Assembly: GCF_048128805.1 (NCBI RefSeq)
Contig: NC_136019.1
Coordinates: 13,300,405-13,364,404, forward strand
DNA: 64,000 nt
Direction: 5' to 3'
Source of the DNA: Centroberyx gerrardi
Lineage: Eukaryota > Chordata > Actinopteri > Beryciformes > Berycidae
The notes beneath the pieces were generated by a model. That model was given only the letters and a program-made list of their open reading frames with translations, did not search any database and was not told the DNA's origin. The translations under genes were made by a program, and so were the position numbers. Of this stretch, positions 27,521 through 40,618 are shown in pieces. Position 1 is the stretch's first letter; every line of letters begins with the position of its first letter.

Positions 27521-28422
27521 GGTAAAAATAAACTTTATTGAATTAGGTTTAATTACACACATCAAACAGGCTTTAACTTACTTTGGTTTACTGTTTCTCT
27601 AACTAGACAGCCGTAAGTTTCACAACCTCTTTGTCAAGTTTCTTGACCAATGCAGCAGTTGGCAGAATTAAGCTCTTGTTTTTGACTGATGGATTGATTC
27701 GTTGATGATCTTGATTGGGTCGCCAGGCAGCTAAATGGCATTTCACCCCAAATGTGGTGTGTCATTTGAAGGGCATTGTGGGCTATTTTTAGCACAGCTG
27801 TCTGGCTTTTCAATCCATACTTACTCTATTATTGGTAGTGCTGAGACACGAAACAGGAAAGGGGGACACTATATGAAGCACTCCAAAACCATGCTGCTTT
27901 TTTAAAGCTGGTGCTTTCACTGCAGACCTGTTCATACCAAGACAAATGTAAATAAACCAGACAGGCACACATGCATTTTAAATAGTAAGGGGTTTAAAAT
28001 TTGAAGAATTTATTTTGATTAATAACGCAAATAAAGCAAGAATCCTTTCAATTCATGAAGCCTTTTCTGACAGGACAGTAGGCATATGCTGTAAATACAC
28101 ATACAGTAGGCTGAATAAATAGGCTACAGCTCCTTCTAGCTCTGACCTCAACTGTTGTGGTAATAACAACTGCAAAATTCAACGGTACCTAATTAAAATG
28201 TAAACTTAATCTGCTCCTTTCTCAGCCCCTGTAATAATAAATGCCCTTGTTTGTGTGTGTTTGTATGCGCGCACGCATACTTGCATGAGTAGTATCATGG
28301 GAAATGCAAATAATTCAAATGGAACAGCCTGCACTAATGAATAGCAATATAAGGACTTAAGTTGGCCTGACCATGCACATAAACACACACACTTCTGGCA
28401 TTTGTTTGTTCTGTGCATGTGC

Positions 28423-28440
28423 GTGTGTGTGTGTGTGTGT
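28423..28440. repeat. (GT)9 microsatellite
   Basis: Nine uninterrupted GT units, intergenic. Confidence 0.95.
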
Positions 28441-31299
28441 ACTACTGTTCCCACCCTGTTCAAACTGTGTGATTGTCAGACATGATTACAAAATCTATTC
28501 TCCTTAAACTCTCTTTCTTCACGATGGATGCCTGCAAAAACTGTACCAAGTGGATTGACTGAACAAGACAAAGCATTTCATGTTTTCTGTGAATACGACT
28601 TGTTGTGTTGCTACTGAATTACTACTAATGAGGAACCACATAGTACGTGAATGCCCTGTTGTTACGTAAGAGATTAGACATGCTTGAACACCACAATGGG
28701 GGCCACAGGAGGCAACGCCTCTGAAGCAACTCGTGCTATATTTAACCAGGGATTAAAATCCTGTAATGATGAGTTTTTGAAACAAAACTATTCCTCCGGC
28801 TTCTCAAGAACAATTAAGTCAATAGTTCTTTGGTGCTTTTTTGAGTTAGTGAACATCCTCCACTCCAAATGCGTCTTGTTTGTGACGTTAAAATCTGTGA
28901 GTTTGATTCCGTTCAGCAAAATATCCAAATAATATTATGCACAAAAACATTGTTAAAAGTATTGCTGGTAACGCTGAATATATATAGGCTACAATAAAAT
29001 CGTCTACATCTGCACTAAAATCTGCTGTATGTATTGCTCATCGGAATGGAATTAATTTGTCTGCTATCATGATGACTTAGCATTACCATAAAGTCAGCAC
29101 GAAGTCGCAGCATGGTTGTATTTCATAATGCACCAAGGGCGCAGGTGAGAGATTTAGTTCAACCAAGAGGAACAAAACAGGGAAGACTGTAAAGAATTCA
29201 GTGCTATACGCCAGCATGCTAGTGTGTATTTATTTCATTTTATTATATATTTCACTTATTTATTTCCCTGCTTCACTGACCACTGAGTAGGACTGTACTC
29301 ATTCGTTTACAGCAGAAAAGGGGATGACATAAGCATCATTTTTTTTTTGGCAATTGACCATGTTACATTAATTTTGGAGCGCAGCCAAAGGGTGACAGGG
29401 TGATATATTTTGCTGCTGTGTTTGCCGTATCCGTGGTAGCTGAGGCGCCCGGGAAAAGCATGCCATCGCTTCGGCGCTGTCTGTTAAAGAAAATAATAGC
29501 CTTCGTTGACCAGGATAAGGCACATTTATTATTCTTTCCCCAGCAACATCATCAAAAGAGGGGTATTTCCTCCCTCTATCCCCACTTTAATGCTGTGTAT
29601 GGACTTTCAAAGCTTTTTTTTTTGAATGAGAAAAGAGCATTTAGCCCACATTGCTGCAATGTGTTTATTTATTGGTTGTTTTGTCTCTTCTAAGTTCATA
29701 ATTCTTCACTGACCATTACCTAATAAGAGGAGGTTAATATATATATATTGACCACTCAGCAGGGAGAGGATATAGATGAGCCCCCTGAGGTAAAGGTCAT
29801 GGCTTGGATTACTGTGAGAGAACACAGCTCTAATTGGTCTCCAGGGCTTTGCATGTAAACAGGAACATGATGTTGAATGTTCAGTTGTCCACACGGGCTA
29901 ATTACTACCTGTCTCTGTGCACCGCTCCATAAAGTTACCTCTACCGCGGTGCATTTTTGCGTGTTTAACGTCTCTCATACTCTGCATTTGAAGAAATAGA
30001 GTGCACACTGTTCAAGCGTTTATTTGTACCGGAAGATCAGAGATATTTTCTGGCATATCTTGTGATGTCTCTGATTGATAATACCCAATTAAAAAACCCA
30101 CACACTCACGCACACATTCATACACATTTGAATGCACATGTGCAGGCACCCTTTGCACACCTCATGTGACACTTGATGAATTGAAAATTGCCTCAGAGTG
30201 CAACATAGTTCGGCCTGTTACGTCATCTCACCTCATGTCAGCGGTGGAATGTGTGCCCAATCACCTTTCACCCCATCTCATCAGTAACCCAACACCACCC
30301 CACTGACCGCCGGCTTACTTTATTTTCACTCATATTTTTAGGTATCCCATTGGGCTTTGCACTTCGCTGTGAGAATGACCACCTGCTGTGAACATCCATC
30401 AGGACGTCTATGAGTACGTATCGTGTCATCAGCTGAAAAAGACATAAACTAGAACACTGACACACTGTACATTGGCCGTACTTTCTTTGCAGTTATTTAT
30501 GGATTTATGTCAGGAGGTCAGGTAACACAAGATTACGAGTTTAGACCCAGGTCTCCGAGGTGTCTGGCGGAAAACGTGAGATTTCACAATGTAAATATGG
30601 CGACACCCACCCTAAAAGCCGACTGCAAACTCTGCAAAAGTATGCCTGCATGCTCTCTGTAGATATAAAGCCTTTGAGAGAGCCATATGCCAACGCCGAG
30701 ACCAACTGTGCATTTAGGTTTCATAACATCTCCCTCTAGCTACGCCTCAGTGTCCTTGCAGTTTCTGCTTCACAATAGATTTATTTTTTTCCACTCGACC
30801 CACGTATACTTAAGGAAATCCTTGGGGGATATTGGCTGGTTGTGTGGCTCAACCTTTTAGCAATTGTCTGTGTCAGCAGCATACACTCGCTGTTTGGTGC
30901 TGTGTGTGCAGATGGAAACCCAAGGGACCGAGGCTCTGGAACATGACAGTAAAAGCAACAGCAGCAGAGCCCATTGTTACTGTAACTGCTGATGAAGATA
31001 CTGAGGGCCAGTTGCTCAGTTAAAGACCGAGCCTAAAGAGTACAAAACAACATGAGACGAATGATGTTTGAACTTCAGTCTAATTTTTAACGTCTGTCTC
31101 GCTTCTAGCACCTCTCAAACACAAATAAGACGCGTTGCCATCTTATCAGTGTTCTCGACTTACGTAACAAGTGCTCGCTAGTCCAGTCTTAGATATGTAT
31201 CAGATGTTTGTGTGCTGTTTCTCCCTCTCCAAAAGCAGTTTTGTACACTTTGTTACACTACAGCTTCTAGAGTGGTGCTAACACGCTCTCCAATATACA

Positions 31300-31475
31300 T
31301 TTACCTGATGCTCTTATGCTCTTATCCAGAGCAACTTAGGAGGACTGAGCAGGTCCGAGTAGTGTTTTGCTCGAGGACACTTCAGCAGGAGACTTAGCTG
31401 TTGCGTGGGCCACATCTCTGACCTTTCAGCTGAGGGACAGTCGCTCTTAACCACTAGGCCACCCCAGTCTTTAAA
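31300..31475 (-). mobile_element. tRNA-derived SINE with L2-type tail
   Basis: On the minus strand the element starts GGGGTGGCCTAGTGGTTAAG (A-box-like), continues through AGTGTCCTCGAGCAAAACAC and ends GTTGCTCTGGATAAGAGCAT with CAGGTAAATG. This is the familiar fish form with a GATAAGAGCGTCTGCTAAATG tail. No target duplication is clear. Part of the tail (GCTCTTAT) is duplicated. Confidence 0.65.
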
Positions 31476-34306
31476 GCAGACTCTCTGGACCTCACAGCCT
31501 ATCACCCCCTGTGCCCAGTGCCTACTGTGCCATCTCCTGCCAAGGCAAACACCCTTCAGGGGGAAACAGGCGGCGATTACAGACAAATAATCGAATCGTC
31601 TGGCTCCCCGACCCTCAGCCTATGCTGCAGTCAATGCCAATAATATTTCCGCTCGCTGCGTTTTTGATAATGGCTACAATCAAAGTTCAAAGAGAGTTCA
31701 TGCCCGCCCTTGATAAACAGTGCTCAATATTGACTGTGGTGCTTGGCAGAGCTACTAGTGCTGTCAGATGCTGGGCGGTGTGCTGTACGCATCGTTCTCC
31801 TGAAGAGACTGGAGCGAGGAATTCAATAAGGCTGCAAAGGGAGCGGCACCGGGAGACGTGCATTCCAAAGAGTGTCCGACAGAGGCCAGGAATGCCGATG
31901 CGGGACTTAGTCATATGACCACAGGGAATATGAGAGGCATTTCCTGATTCATTGGGGAACAAGAGAGACCTTAATAATTTAGGATAGCTTATTTTTCAAT
32001 ATTGCTAGAAATTAATTTCATTTGGATTTTCTTTTTATGTGGTAATTTTTATTTTTATTTTGGTGACGTCTTTGGTGCTAAGCGGCCATTGCTGTGGTGT
32101 TTCTGCACTGCACTTCCCAGAGATCACTTAGTAGAGTACAATCTAATAGAGTGGCCAGTACTGTGACGTCTTTTTCCTTGGATTTTCTTCTAGTTTGAGT
32201 GCCACTCTTTTCTTTGTCTGTTCAGGCATGGTGGCTATCGCTGCTCATGCTAACTACCCAGTTCTTCTTCTATTTATTTCAAGCAAACCGCTGTTGCTGC
32301 TGCCGGAAACGTGAAACACATCTCTTCCTGTGCACCACAGGATTTTTCCCGGGAAAGACCTAGCAGACACCGGGTGTGTAGAACAGCAAATGTAGTAAAT
32401 GCAAAGGCTTTCGTGAACTGGATATGGGTTAAATCACTATTGTGTTATATCAGTCAGAGTAGTAAGAAGAAATTTTATTTTTATGAAAATGTCACAGGCA
32501 GTTACTTTAACTTCTTGACATTCGCTCAGAGTAAGCAGAAACCAGCGCAGAAAACGGACACTAACCAAGCCCCATTCTTCATTGAAACAGCCAGTATTCA
32601 TCAGCTGACTTGCAATCCAGAGCTATAGTAAATTTAGCTGACGTCAAAGCTCAGTCGTATATTATGCCATGTTATCTAACGTACCACACATTGCCAGAAT
32701 GATTGGCAGCTATACCTAGAGTGGGATCTGACCTCCTCTGACCAAGACCTGTCCGTCTTGCCTGTTTATCTGTCTGACTGTCCATCATTTTGTATGTAGC
32801 TATGTGTCTTTCCTTCCCATAACACTTTGACACAATTAAACCTAGCAATTAAGAGGACTAAAACAACAAACCTGCAGTGGGATACTAGCGTTATACCAAT
32901 ACTCTTAAGATCAGTGCATCTTTAATCTGTGGTCACAGGTGAAATGACTGGATCTGCTCTTTTATGGCTTTAACCTTGCGGCACATGGATTTGACAGGTC
33001 AGTGATTACATAGGAAGAGGAAGATAATAGAAATGGATGACACAGAGGCTGTAAGAAATACCTGAAATATTTGCCCTTCTCCACTCCCTCTGGTTTGTTT
33101 CATTTCTTCACATACTGTACCTCACTGTTGGTTATGGAACAGTAGTCATGTAAGTGTTAACATATGTTTGAGACATTAAAGAAATACATTCATATTTTGG
33201 ATTTTTGTTATTTGTTATATTTCTGTAGTTACATTATAGGAAAAAAAGTCCACATTTGTCTCAAAAAAGTCTTGATAACGTTACTCATTAAAAGCAATGA
33301 GCACTGATCGCCGTAAGCCTGCTTGTTAGCTTGCAACTAACAGTAGCTGTTGTTATGCTAAAAAGCTGTTTCTTTGGTTCACTGACGGGACAATACAAGT
33401 TTTCATCTACATTATTATAAGTGCCCAATGAATAAGTATAACCGAAATTCAAAATAGCCCTGAAACGTGATTTAAATTGTAAATTGTGATAAAATGTAAA
33501 ATGTCTACAATGACTCACAAAAATAACTGAATAGGGAATAAATATTTTTTAATTGAACATGAGGCACCGGGAGACATTAACAAGAACATGAGGTGGGCTC
33601 ACATTAGGCTTAAATTCTCTGAGCATCTCTAGTAAAACCTGCTGGTAACTTTTGCTGGCCATTTCAATCAGTCACCTCTGTTGGCTTAAGCCTATTATTT
33701 GAGATACATTTCTGAGTGCTGTAGCGATGAATAGAGAGACAGATAAGGAGTGGGCACAGCTCATCAAGCAGCTCTCCCATCAATCCCATTCCTTCGACTG
33801 GGCACCGCCGAAAGGTGAGAGACACATCAGTCAACCCACTCACGTCAGTGAGGCAGATTTGATTTGTCAGGCAGTGTAACCTTGAGGCGTGTTACAGTGG
33901 CTCACATGTATCTTTGGCCTCTCATAAGACGTGGTAAGTGATGGGTTTGCATACGACTACAGTACACAGGCGCGGCATCATTCAGTCAAGTGAGCCTTCA
34001 GTGTAGATCAAACCAAGACACTCACTGTGAAGTTATTCATGCATTACTTAGGGGAATATGTTATGAAATATGTTACAGATTTGAATCTTTATCCAAAAAG
34101 AACACTATCTTGAAAGCTTATATTCATTTTGTTAACAGCAGGAAATTAAATTCAAAGTCAAACTTAAACACTCAGGAAAACTGAAAAGATAACGTTGGGC
34201 TTGTGTTTTACACCATTTTATTTGGCATATAAATGAATAGCATGAGCAAAGAAATGTGTCAGGAAGATAAAATACTCTTATACACATTAATATACAATAA
34301 ATGTTA

Positions 34307-34312
34307 TTTATT
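34307..34312 (-). terminator. myoz2: Candidate poly(A) signal of myoz2
   Basis: AATAAA on the minus strand about 245 nt after the stop codon. A second copy lies at 34217-34222. Either could end the transcript; expression data would decide. Confidence 0.45.
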
Positions 34313-34556
34313 CTTGTAGTGACTCTGGCTAGTACAGTATACTGTACAAGGTGATTCATTTACTTTCGAGTGCAGTGAAATAGTTTCGAGGCCTGGGAAA
34401 AGCAAGGACTCCTGCTGCATGCATGATAACTCGTACCAGCAAAGCCCAACGGGATGCTTTCTCTCATCCTGACTCTGCTCCGAATTAAACCTTACCCCTC
34501 CCACAATAACCTCGGGTGCAGCAACTACAGCATCTTCGTATGACTCCATCCGGGGT

Positions 34557-34782
34557 TCAAAGGTCGTCTGACTCAGGGACGAACGTGGGCTCAAGGGAAA
34601 CGGTGGGGAGGGTGGCAGTGGGGCCCGCTGACACCCATCCCAGAGCAGATCTGTTGAAGGAGGGTCTCTTCACCGCCGTCTCCCCCTGCAGCTCCGGGTA
34701 TTCAGGCAGGGGGTCCACCTGGGGGGTCTTGATGGGAGCGGGTCTGGGGGCCTTGCCGAAGCCGCCGAACGGAGTTGCCACC
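34557..34782 (-). CDS. myoz2: myoz2 coding exon 5 (residues 190-264 and stop)
   Basis: Completes Arg-190, then [28 protein letters not shown] and the terminal VPESDDL. The stop TGA is at 34557-34559 and the acceptor CCTCCAG|G at 34783-34784. Encodes the C-terminal alpha-actinin/filamin-binding part and the PDZ ligand. Confidence 0.96.
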
Positions 34783-35935
34783 CTGGAGGTGTCGGATTGA
34801 CAACCTTAACAGTAGCCGTCATGCGCTAATGAGAGGGACTGAGGTGACAGTCGAACTGATTCATCTAATTAAAGTGAAGTGAAGACTTAGACCGGGGGAC
34901 AGAGATAGCTGCTGTGAGTTATGAGCATGTTTATGGCACATTGTGACTTAGATGAAGGGCAGTACTTGCTCACTCAGCACTTTATAGAAAAAAAACATGT
35001 ATGCATAATAAATTAAATAATGAATGTGCATAATTCAGGATGCATGTGCGTGCTTCTTTAATGGACTTAATACACAGTCTGTTAAAATCTTACCAGAAAG
35101 GCCAGAATCAGGTAGTGTGTGTACAAGATTGAAGATTACACCAACATTGTCCAACCTGTGGTATATTCGTGATACATGCTTTTCCACCTGAGAGGTTCTC
35201 ACCTGTTGAAGCTTTTGTACCCTGGTAGCTCTGGTCGGGGCTCGGGCTCTGGCATGCAGGTGATGAGGGTGTCTGCCAAGGCGGGGTCACTGATGATGGC
35301 CTGGTCCCAGGGTGAGTGGTAGGACTTTGGGACGGCCGTACTGTTGAACTTCTCTGGAGGGACGTTTTTCAAGGGACCTCCGTACCCTGAGGAAATAGAG
35401 ATGGGTTATACAGTACACACACAGATTGAAGATAGGGGTTTACTGTGTCATAGATAAGATTGTAAAAATCCAGCCATCTTATTGGCCTAAATCATGAAAT
35501 AGGGCTGCAATAGAGAAGATTGTCCATTTCTCCCTAACTGAGACCCTGTAGTGTGAAATACAAACTGTCTCTTAAACAGCAGCGAGCAGCATTCTGTCCA
35601 GAGAAAGCTGGACTCACCAACATTCTATCTTTTGCCTCTCATCCCTTTGGTATCCTTTGGTATAAAGCGATCATACTCTGGTTGGGTTGGTAAACATAAG
35701 TGTGCTGGGTATAGCTTCTGACATCATGTCACATGATTTCTGGGTGTTGAAGTTCAGAATGTTTACCTCTCGCTGCTATCTGAGGCCGCCAACACGCAGA
35801 GTTGCCTAGTGCAGCTTCAAAACACTGATTATTATTTGAAACTTCAGCAATTTGACACTTTGATTTTCTACATTCATGCCAGCCAAGCATCTTGAAAGCA
35901 ATTAGACTGATGTGAAATGAGGTGTTTGATGAAGT

Positions 35936-35970
<35 letters not shown>

Positions 35971-38900
35971 TGTGAGTGAGTGAGTGAGTGAGTGTGTGTG
36001 TGTGTGTGTATGTGTGTGTGTGAGAGAGAGAGAGGAAGGGACATGCAGAGAATTAAACAGTCAAAAATATAAAGCAACAAGTCGAAAAAGAAAGACAAAA
36101 TAATGTACTTACAAAATCCGCAAGGGTAGCATGCTTAAACTGCACTGTTGTAAAAATAGATACATCAAATCTGAAGGAATTAAAATTAAAATGTAACTTA
36201 TTTGAACCCCTTTGAGTTCATCACATTCACAGCACTTCCACAGCTCTTTCTTTATCCCTTTATTCCTGGTTAATGTTCACAGCAAAACAAAACGAAGGGC
36301 AGCTACCCAGTGTGTGTGTGTGTGTGTGCCTGTATGTATGTCTACCCGCTTAGTGTATGTGTGTTGATGGGAGAGGCCTATCCAAAGGAGTATCCTTCAA
36401 AACCAGCGCTTCACTCAGGGGGGCTTGCAAGCTCAGGCATTACATAATGTGGGGCGTCGTGTCACGTCCTCCCCTCTCACAATGAACAATCCCCCCTTCC
36501 TGAGTTTATGTTTTGCCCTGAGGAGGAAGCAGGGGAGACCAAACAGAGACCTCTGGGAAGTTTACGGTTTTGGGGGGAATCCATTACAAAACACTGTGTA
36601 AAAGATTTTCTGGGGCCGTGGAATATTTTTCTTGTGATTGCACATTTGGTTGAGGAGATGTTTTTTGCGGGAAATGACAGTCACACACCCGGCTCTATGT
36701 ACTGTCCATGTAGATGAAAGGAAGAGCGAAAGACGGCGGTTTAGCTTTTTGTACATATGTTTTTTTTTTCCTTATTTTTTTATGCAATATGCAATGCTCA
36801 AATGTGACAGCATCTTCTCAGGTTAATATTGCCACCTCAACTAAAGAGAAGTTTGATGTTTTTCATACTTTTACTCCCTTGGATGTGAAATAGCACAATG
36901 ACCATGATGTTAAAATGCAGATTATATTTTCAGCCATATTTAAACCATCGCTGCGGCAGTATGCCTTTCTTGGTAAATTACAAGAGGGTATCAAGCTGGC
37001 TTTGAATCATCACCTTCCTGCTACAAAGCTTAAAGATTTGCATTAACATCTAATGTCAATTAATTTTCCTGTTCAAGCTCTGCAGGAATCCAAGGAGCTC
37101 ACTGTAAATCACTCTCGCCTGGTTAAGCAATTTAGCCTCCTATGCCAGGCAGCTTTCTGGTACAAGCCATGGGACATGTACCTATAACACCTGGGTAAAT
37201 GACTGGGCTATTTAAAGAGCTCTTACCCATTTGATACCCAATACACTTTGGCCTGATTTCTGCTGCAGCTGGAATTACTACATCCAGAGACTACTGTCTG
37301 AGGCGTGGTGGCTAGTTGTAAGCTCCAGAAATAACAGCACATTCTGTGTAAATGTGCTCATCCTTAAATCAGTATTGGTTTTGTGTCAGCTAGGCAGAAT
37401 TTAGAGATGAGGGAGGATGCGAGTGCCAAGCTTATCCCGATGGTATCAGTGGCAGCAGAGGCAAACAGGAAATACTCCTCGCACTTCCCGTGGGGTAAAA
37501 CTAGACAATTATAAAAATGATGGTTACAGCAGATCATAACAAGGAGGGGTAAAAAAAAAAAAAAAAAAAAAAAGAGGTGGAGAATGAGAGACAAATGTTG
37601 GAGGAGCACGCATTAAACAGAGGGGTGGGATAAAGTTAGAGAGAGAAAGACAGAGAGAGAGAGAACGGAGAGAGGCAGAGGGAGAGAAAGAAAAGAATAA
37701 CATGTAGTCATACTCCGCCTGAGGCTGGCAGATTCCAGGCAAGGATAAAATGTTTTCCCACATGATCAAAGTATGCGCGAGTACGAAAAAATGAAAACAC
37801 TTGAATCCTTATCAAAACACTGAGCATCCAGTCCTTTTTGTACAGCATAGCATGAACACACAGTCTGTCCACCAGGAGCAATACCCATTTCTCATACGCT
37901 GTACTGTAGATATACTGGCATATTATAAAAATGCACAACCAAAGAAGAAGTTCTGCATAGTAAAATCATAATACACATGCAAATAAGGCCAAAAAAGGAT
38001 CAGACTATGTTTTCAGCATATAACCACTGTCAGTGATGTAATTATAAATGGAAAGCAGTTCCTCATGTATTGTTCTATAGACTTTGAGCCCACAGGATCA
38101 CAGGGGTCAAGTAAGGTCGTTGAGTTAAACAGAGGTCAATTGGGTTGTCGACTCGACCTCAGCTGTATCATTATTGCTGTGGTTTCGGGGCCCTTGGAAA
38201 GTGTTGTGGTTTTCTATTGGTCTGTGTTACCTACCAGGGGCGATACTGTCTGGGTTTGGCTCTGTTCTTGTGTCTGGTGTCGTTTCAGTCGGCTGGTCGA
38301 CCCCCAGGTTGTTCTCGCCACTTTGGTTTTCCGTGGCATTGCCGTTCTCAGTTTGAAGAACCATTCCGTTCTAAAAGAGAGACAGAAGGGATGAGTTGGG
38401 TTTGAGAGAAAAGTAGGTTAGAATGTCTTATCTCAATTTTAGATAAATGGTAAAAATGAAAAATATTTAACTTCTCATTTCTTTTATTGAAATGTGATTT
38501 TACATGTTTTGGTTCTCATTATCAAAAGTGTCCACTTGTCAGTGCTGGTGTTCTTCATCTCGACTCAACGCACTTAATGAACCTGGATTTGACATGTTGT
38601 CCAACAACAACAAGCAGACAAATTCTCTGGTTGTCCACATTTCCTCAACATTAGAAACATTGTTTTCAGGCTGGGATAAAGTGTGCTGCAGCCCTAGCAA
38701 CCAGCTTTCATCCCCTGAAAGATATTTATGATGATTTACTTCAGGACTTCCTCAGGAAATGTTGACAACTTGAAACGAAATCCCTCCATTGCCCCAAGCA
38801 GTAAACAAACCCAAAGTATGGAGTCATTCTCACTTAAAAGAAGAGGGGAAAAACTTCCCTGAAGCATTAGTATGATTTTATGTGTGTACTTTAAGAGGGC

Positions 38901-40562
38901 AATCACAAATGGACAAGGTCACCACACAGCAACATGAAAGGGCATAGAACTAGTGCTGCTAATTAATTTGATAAAACAAAGAGAAACTTTGTTACTTAAT
39001 GTTGATTCAATTTAAGTGAGAGCTCCAGTGCATAAATTGCTCCATGTGTGACCAGGCCAGGCTAAGATAAGTGCTGCTGGGAAATGAAAAATGATGACTT
39101 GGCACACTGCCCATGCGAACACAAAGGAACATTAATAAAGCTTCTTATGACCGGCTGTAAGGCTTTCACACCTACTCTTCCGTGTCAGTCCATGTCTCCG
39201 GCACGAGTCAAATAAACACTTCAAGTACTCAGTCTTTCCCACAAATACTAAATCAGGATGTGAGGTATTGTGTGCTGCTCAAAGGCATGTAATCTTTTTC
39301 ACATGAGGGAAGGGAGGGAACACAATCGGCAGAAACTTAAAATATCCCCATTGAAAAAGTCTGTTTTAATAGTGGGCAGCATCATTAATCAAGTGTAAAT
39401 TTATATTTATTGAAGCAAATGGAGTTAAAGGCTGAATGATTGACAGCATGCGTGTGACCTGCCTGTCATGTGCGCTCCTGTATGGCATTCAGTAACAAAC
39501 AGTACAGTTTCAGCTTACATTGATCTGCTTGTTGGTTTCATTCTGGATGCTCTCAAAAGTGTATTTTTCGGAGCGTCTCTGGCGCATTTTGAAGAGACGA
39601 GAGCCCCGGTTGGAGGTAAAAGACAGCTCGTCCAGCATGATGTCTTTAGGCACGCTCATCTTCTTCCCAAGGTCCATCTCTATGTCTGGACACAAACACA
39701 CACACACACATGCACACACAACACTGAAGAGATGGTGTGCAGGTATTCCCCATATACGTGTGTTGCAAATTTTATTGCGTACATATGTGTGTTCACTTTC
39801 TTTTCTGACACACATAAGTATATTGGCCAGACCTCTAGCAACATGAATATTGTATTTTCTCTACTCACACCTATCAACACTCATTAAACACAAATTAAAT
39901 TCTGCAGACATTCCATCGCTGCAATAAAACTCTGACTACATGGATTGCTGACTTGGCATTCCTGCCAATATGATAAACGAGGAATAATCTTTCCTTGTCA
40001 TTCACTTATGTCCAGTGCTTGTTTTGTGGTTAGCGCTGCATGCTAGCTAATGCATACTGATCGTGGAGATGTCATAGGCCTATATCCAAGTGTGAGACGC
40101 ATGATTTGCCAGAATATCTTTCAGCTGTCAGTAGCCTTCAGACCCTCCCCATCCCAAAGAGCCACACAGTTGTCCTCACCCCGAAATAGCGTGTTCAAAG
40201 GACGACGACAAAGGGATTAGTTACTTTGGCCAATAAAAGTTCTCATTTGCTTATTTATAGTACGGGTCGTAGAAGGGAGTGTTGGCTGTGGGCGACTGGT
40301 GAGCTGATACCTTCTATAAAGTGAATCTGGCAACAGTGTGTATGTGTGTGCATGTGTGTTTTTGTGGAAGGGGGGTGTGCTTCGATGTACACTGTTTAAT
40401 TGAGTGTATTTTAATGAGTATACACTAAAAAATTGTTTGTATATTAGTGTATACTGTATGCTATGGTATTGAATCCATGTACATTCATATGTGTGAACGG
40501 ATACTTTTATGTTAGAAATAGAAGGGAGAGGAGTGAGGGAAGAGGAATGAAAGTAGTAGGGA

Positions 40563-40618
<56 letters not shown>

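Larger units (their letters stand above)
24501..34289. other. Intergenic region between usp53 and myoz2
   Basis: About 9.8 kb without a convincing exon on either strand. It holds (AC)n at 24629-24660, an AT-repeat patch near 24778-24800, an (AAT)n tract at 27500-27520, (GT)n at 28423-28440 and a tRNA-derived SINE at 31300-31475. Open frames up to about 135 codons (for example plus strand 31511-31918) show no domain. Confidence 0.6.
35387..38234 (-). other. myoz2 intron 3 with compound microsatellite
   Basis: Contains a compound (GA)n-(GTGA)n-(GT)n-(GA)n tract at 35939-36034, (GT)9 at 36311-36328, an A23 run at 37551-37573 (T-run on the sense strand) and GA-rich sequence at 37635-37690. No coding content is seen. 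Confidence 0.65.

Noticed and set aside
31511..31918. 135-codon plus-strand frame between usp53 and myoz2
   Set aside because: No recognisable domain, no promoter or splice context seen, and it begins within SINE-flanking sequence. Length is compatible with chance.
38231..38234. Alternative myoz2 exon 3 donor TAG|GTAACA four bases further on
   Set aside because: It would shift the reading frame into exon 4. The GTAGGT donor keeps the conserved APGYGGPLK sequence.
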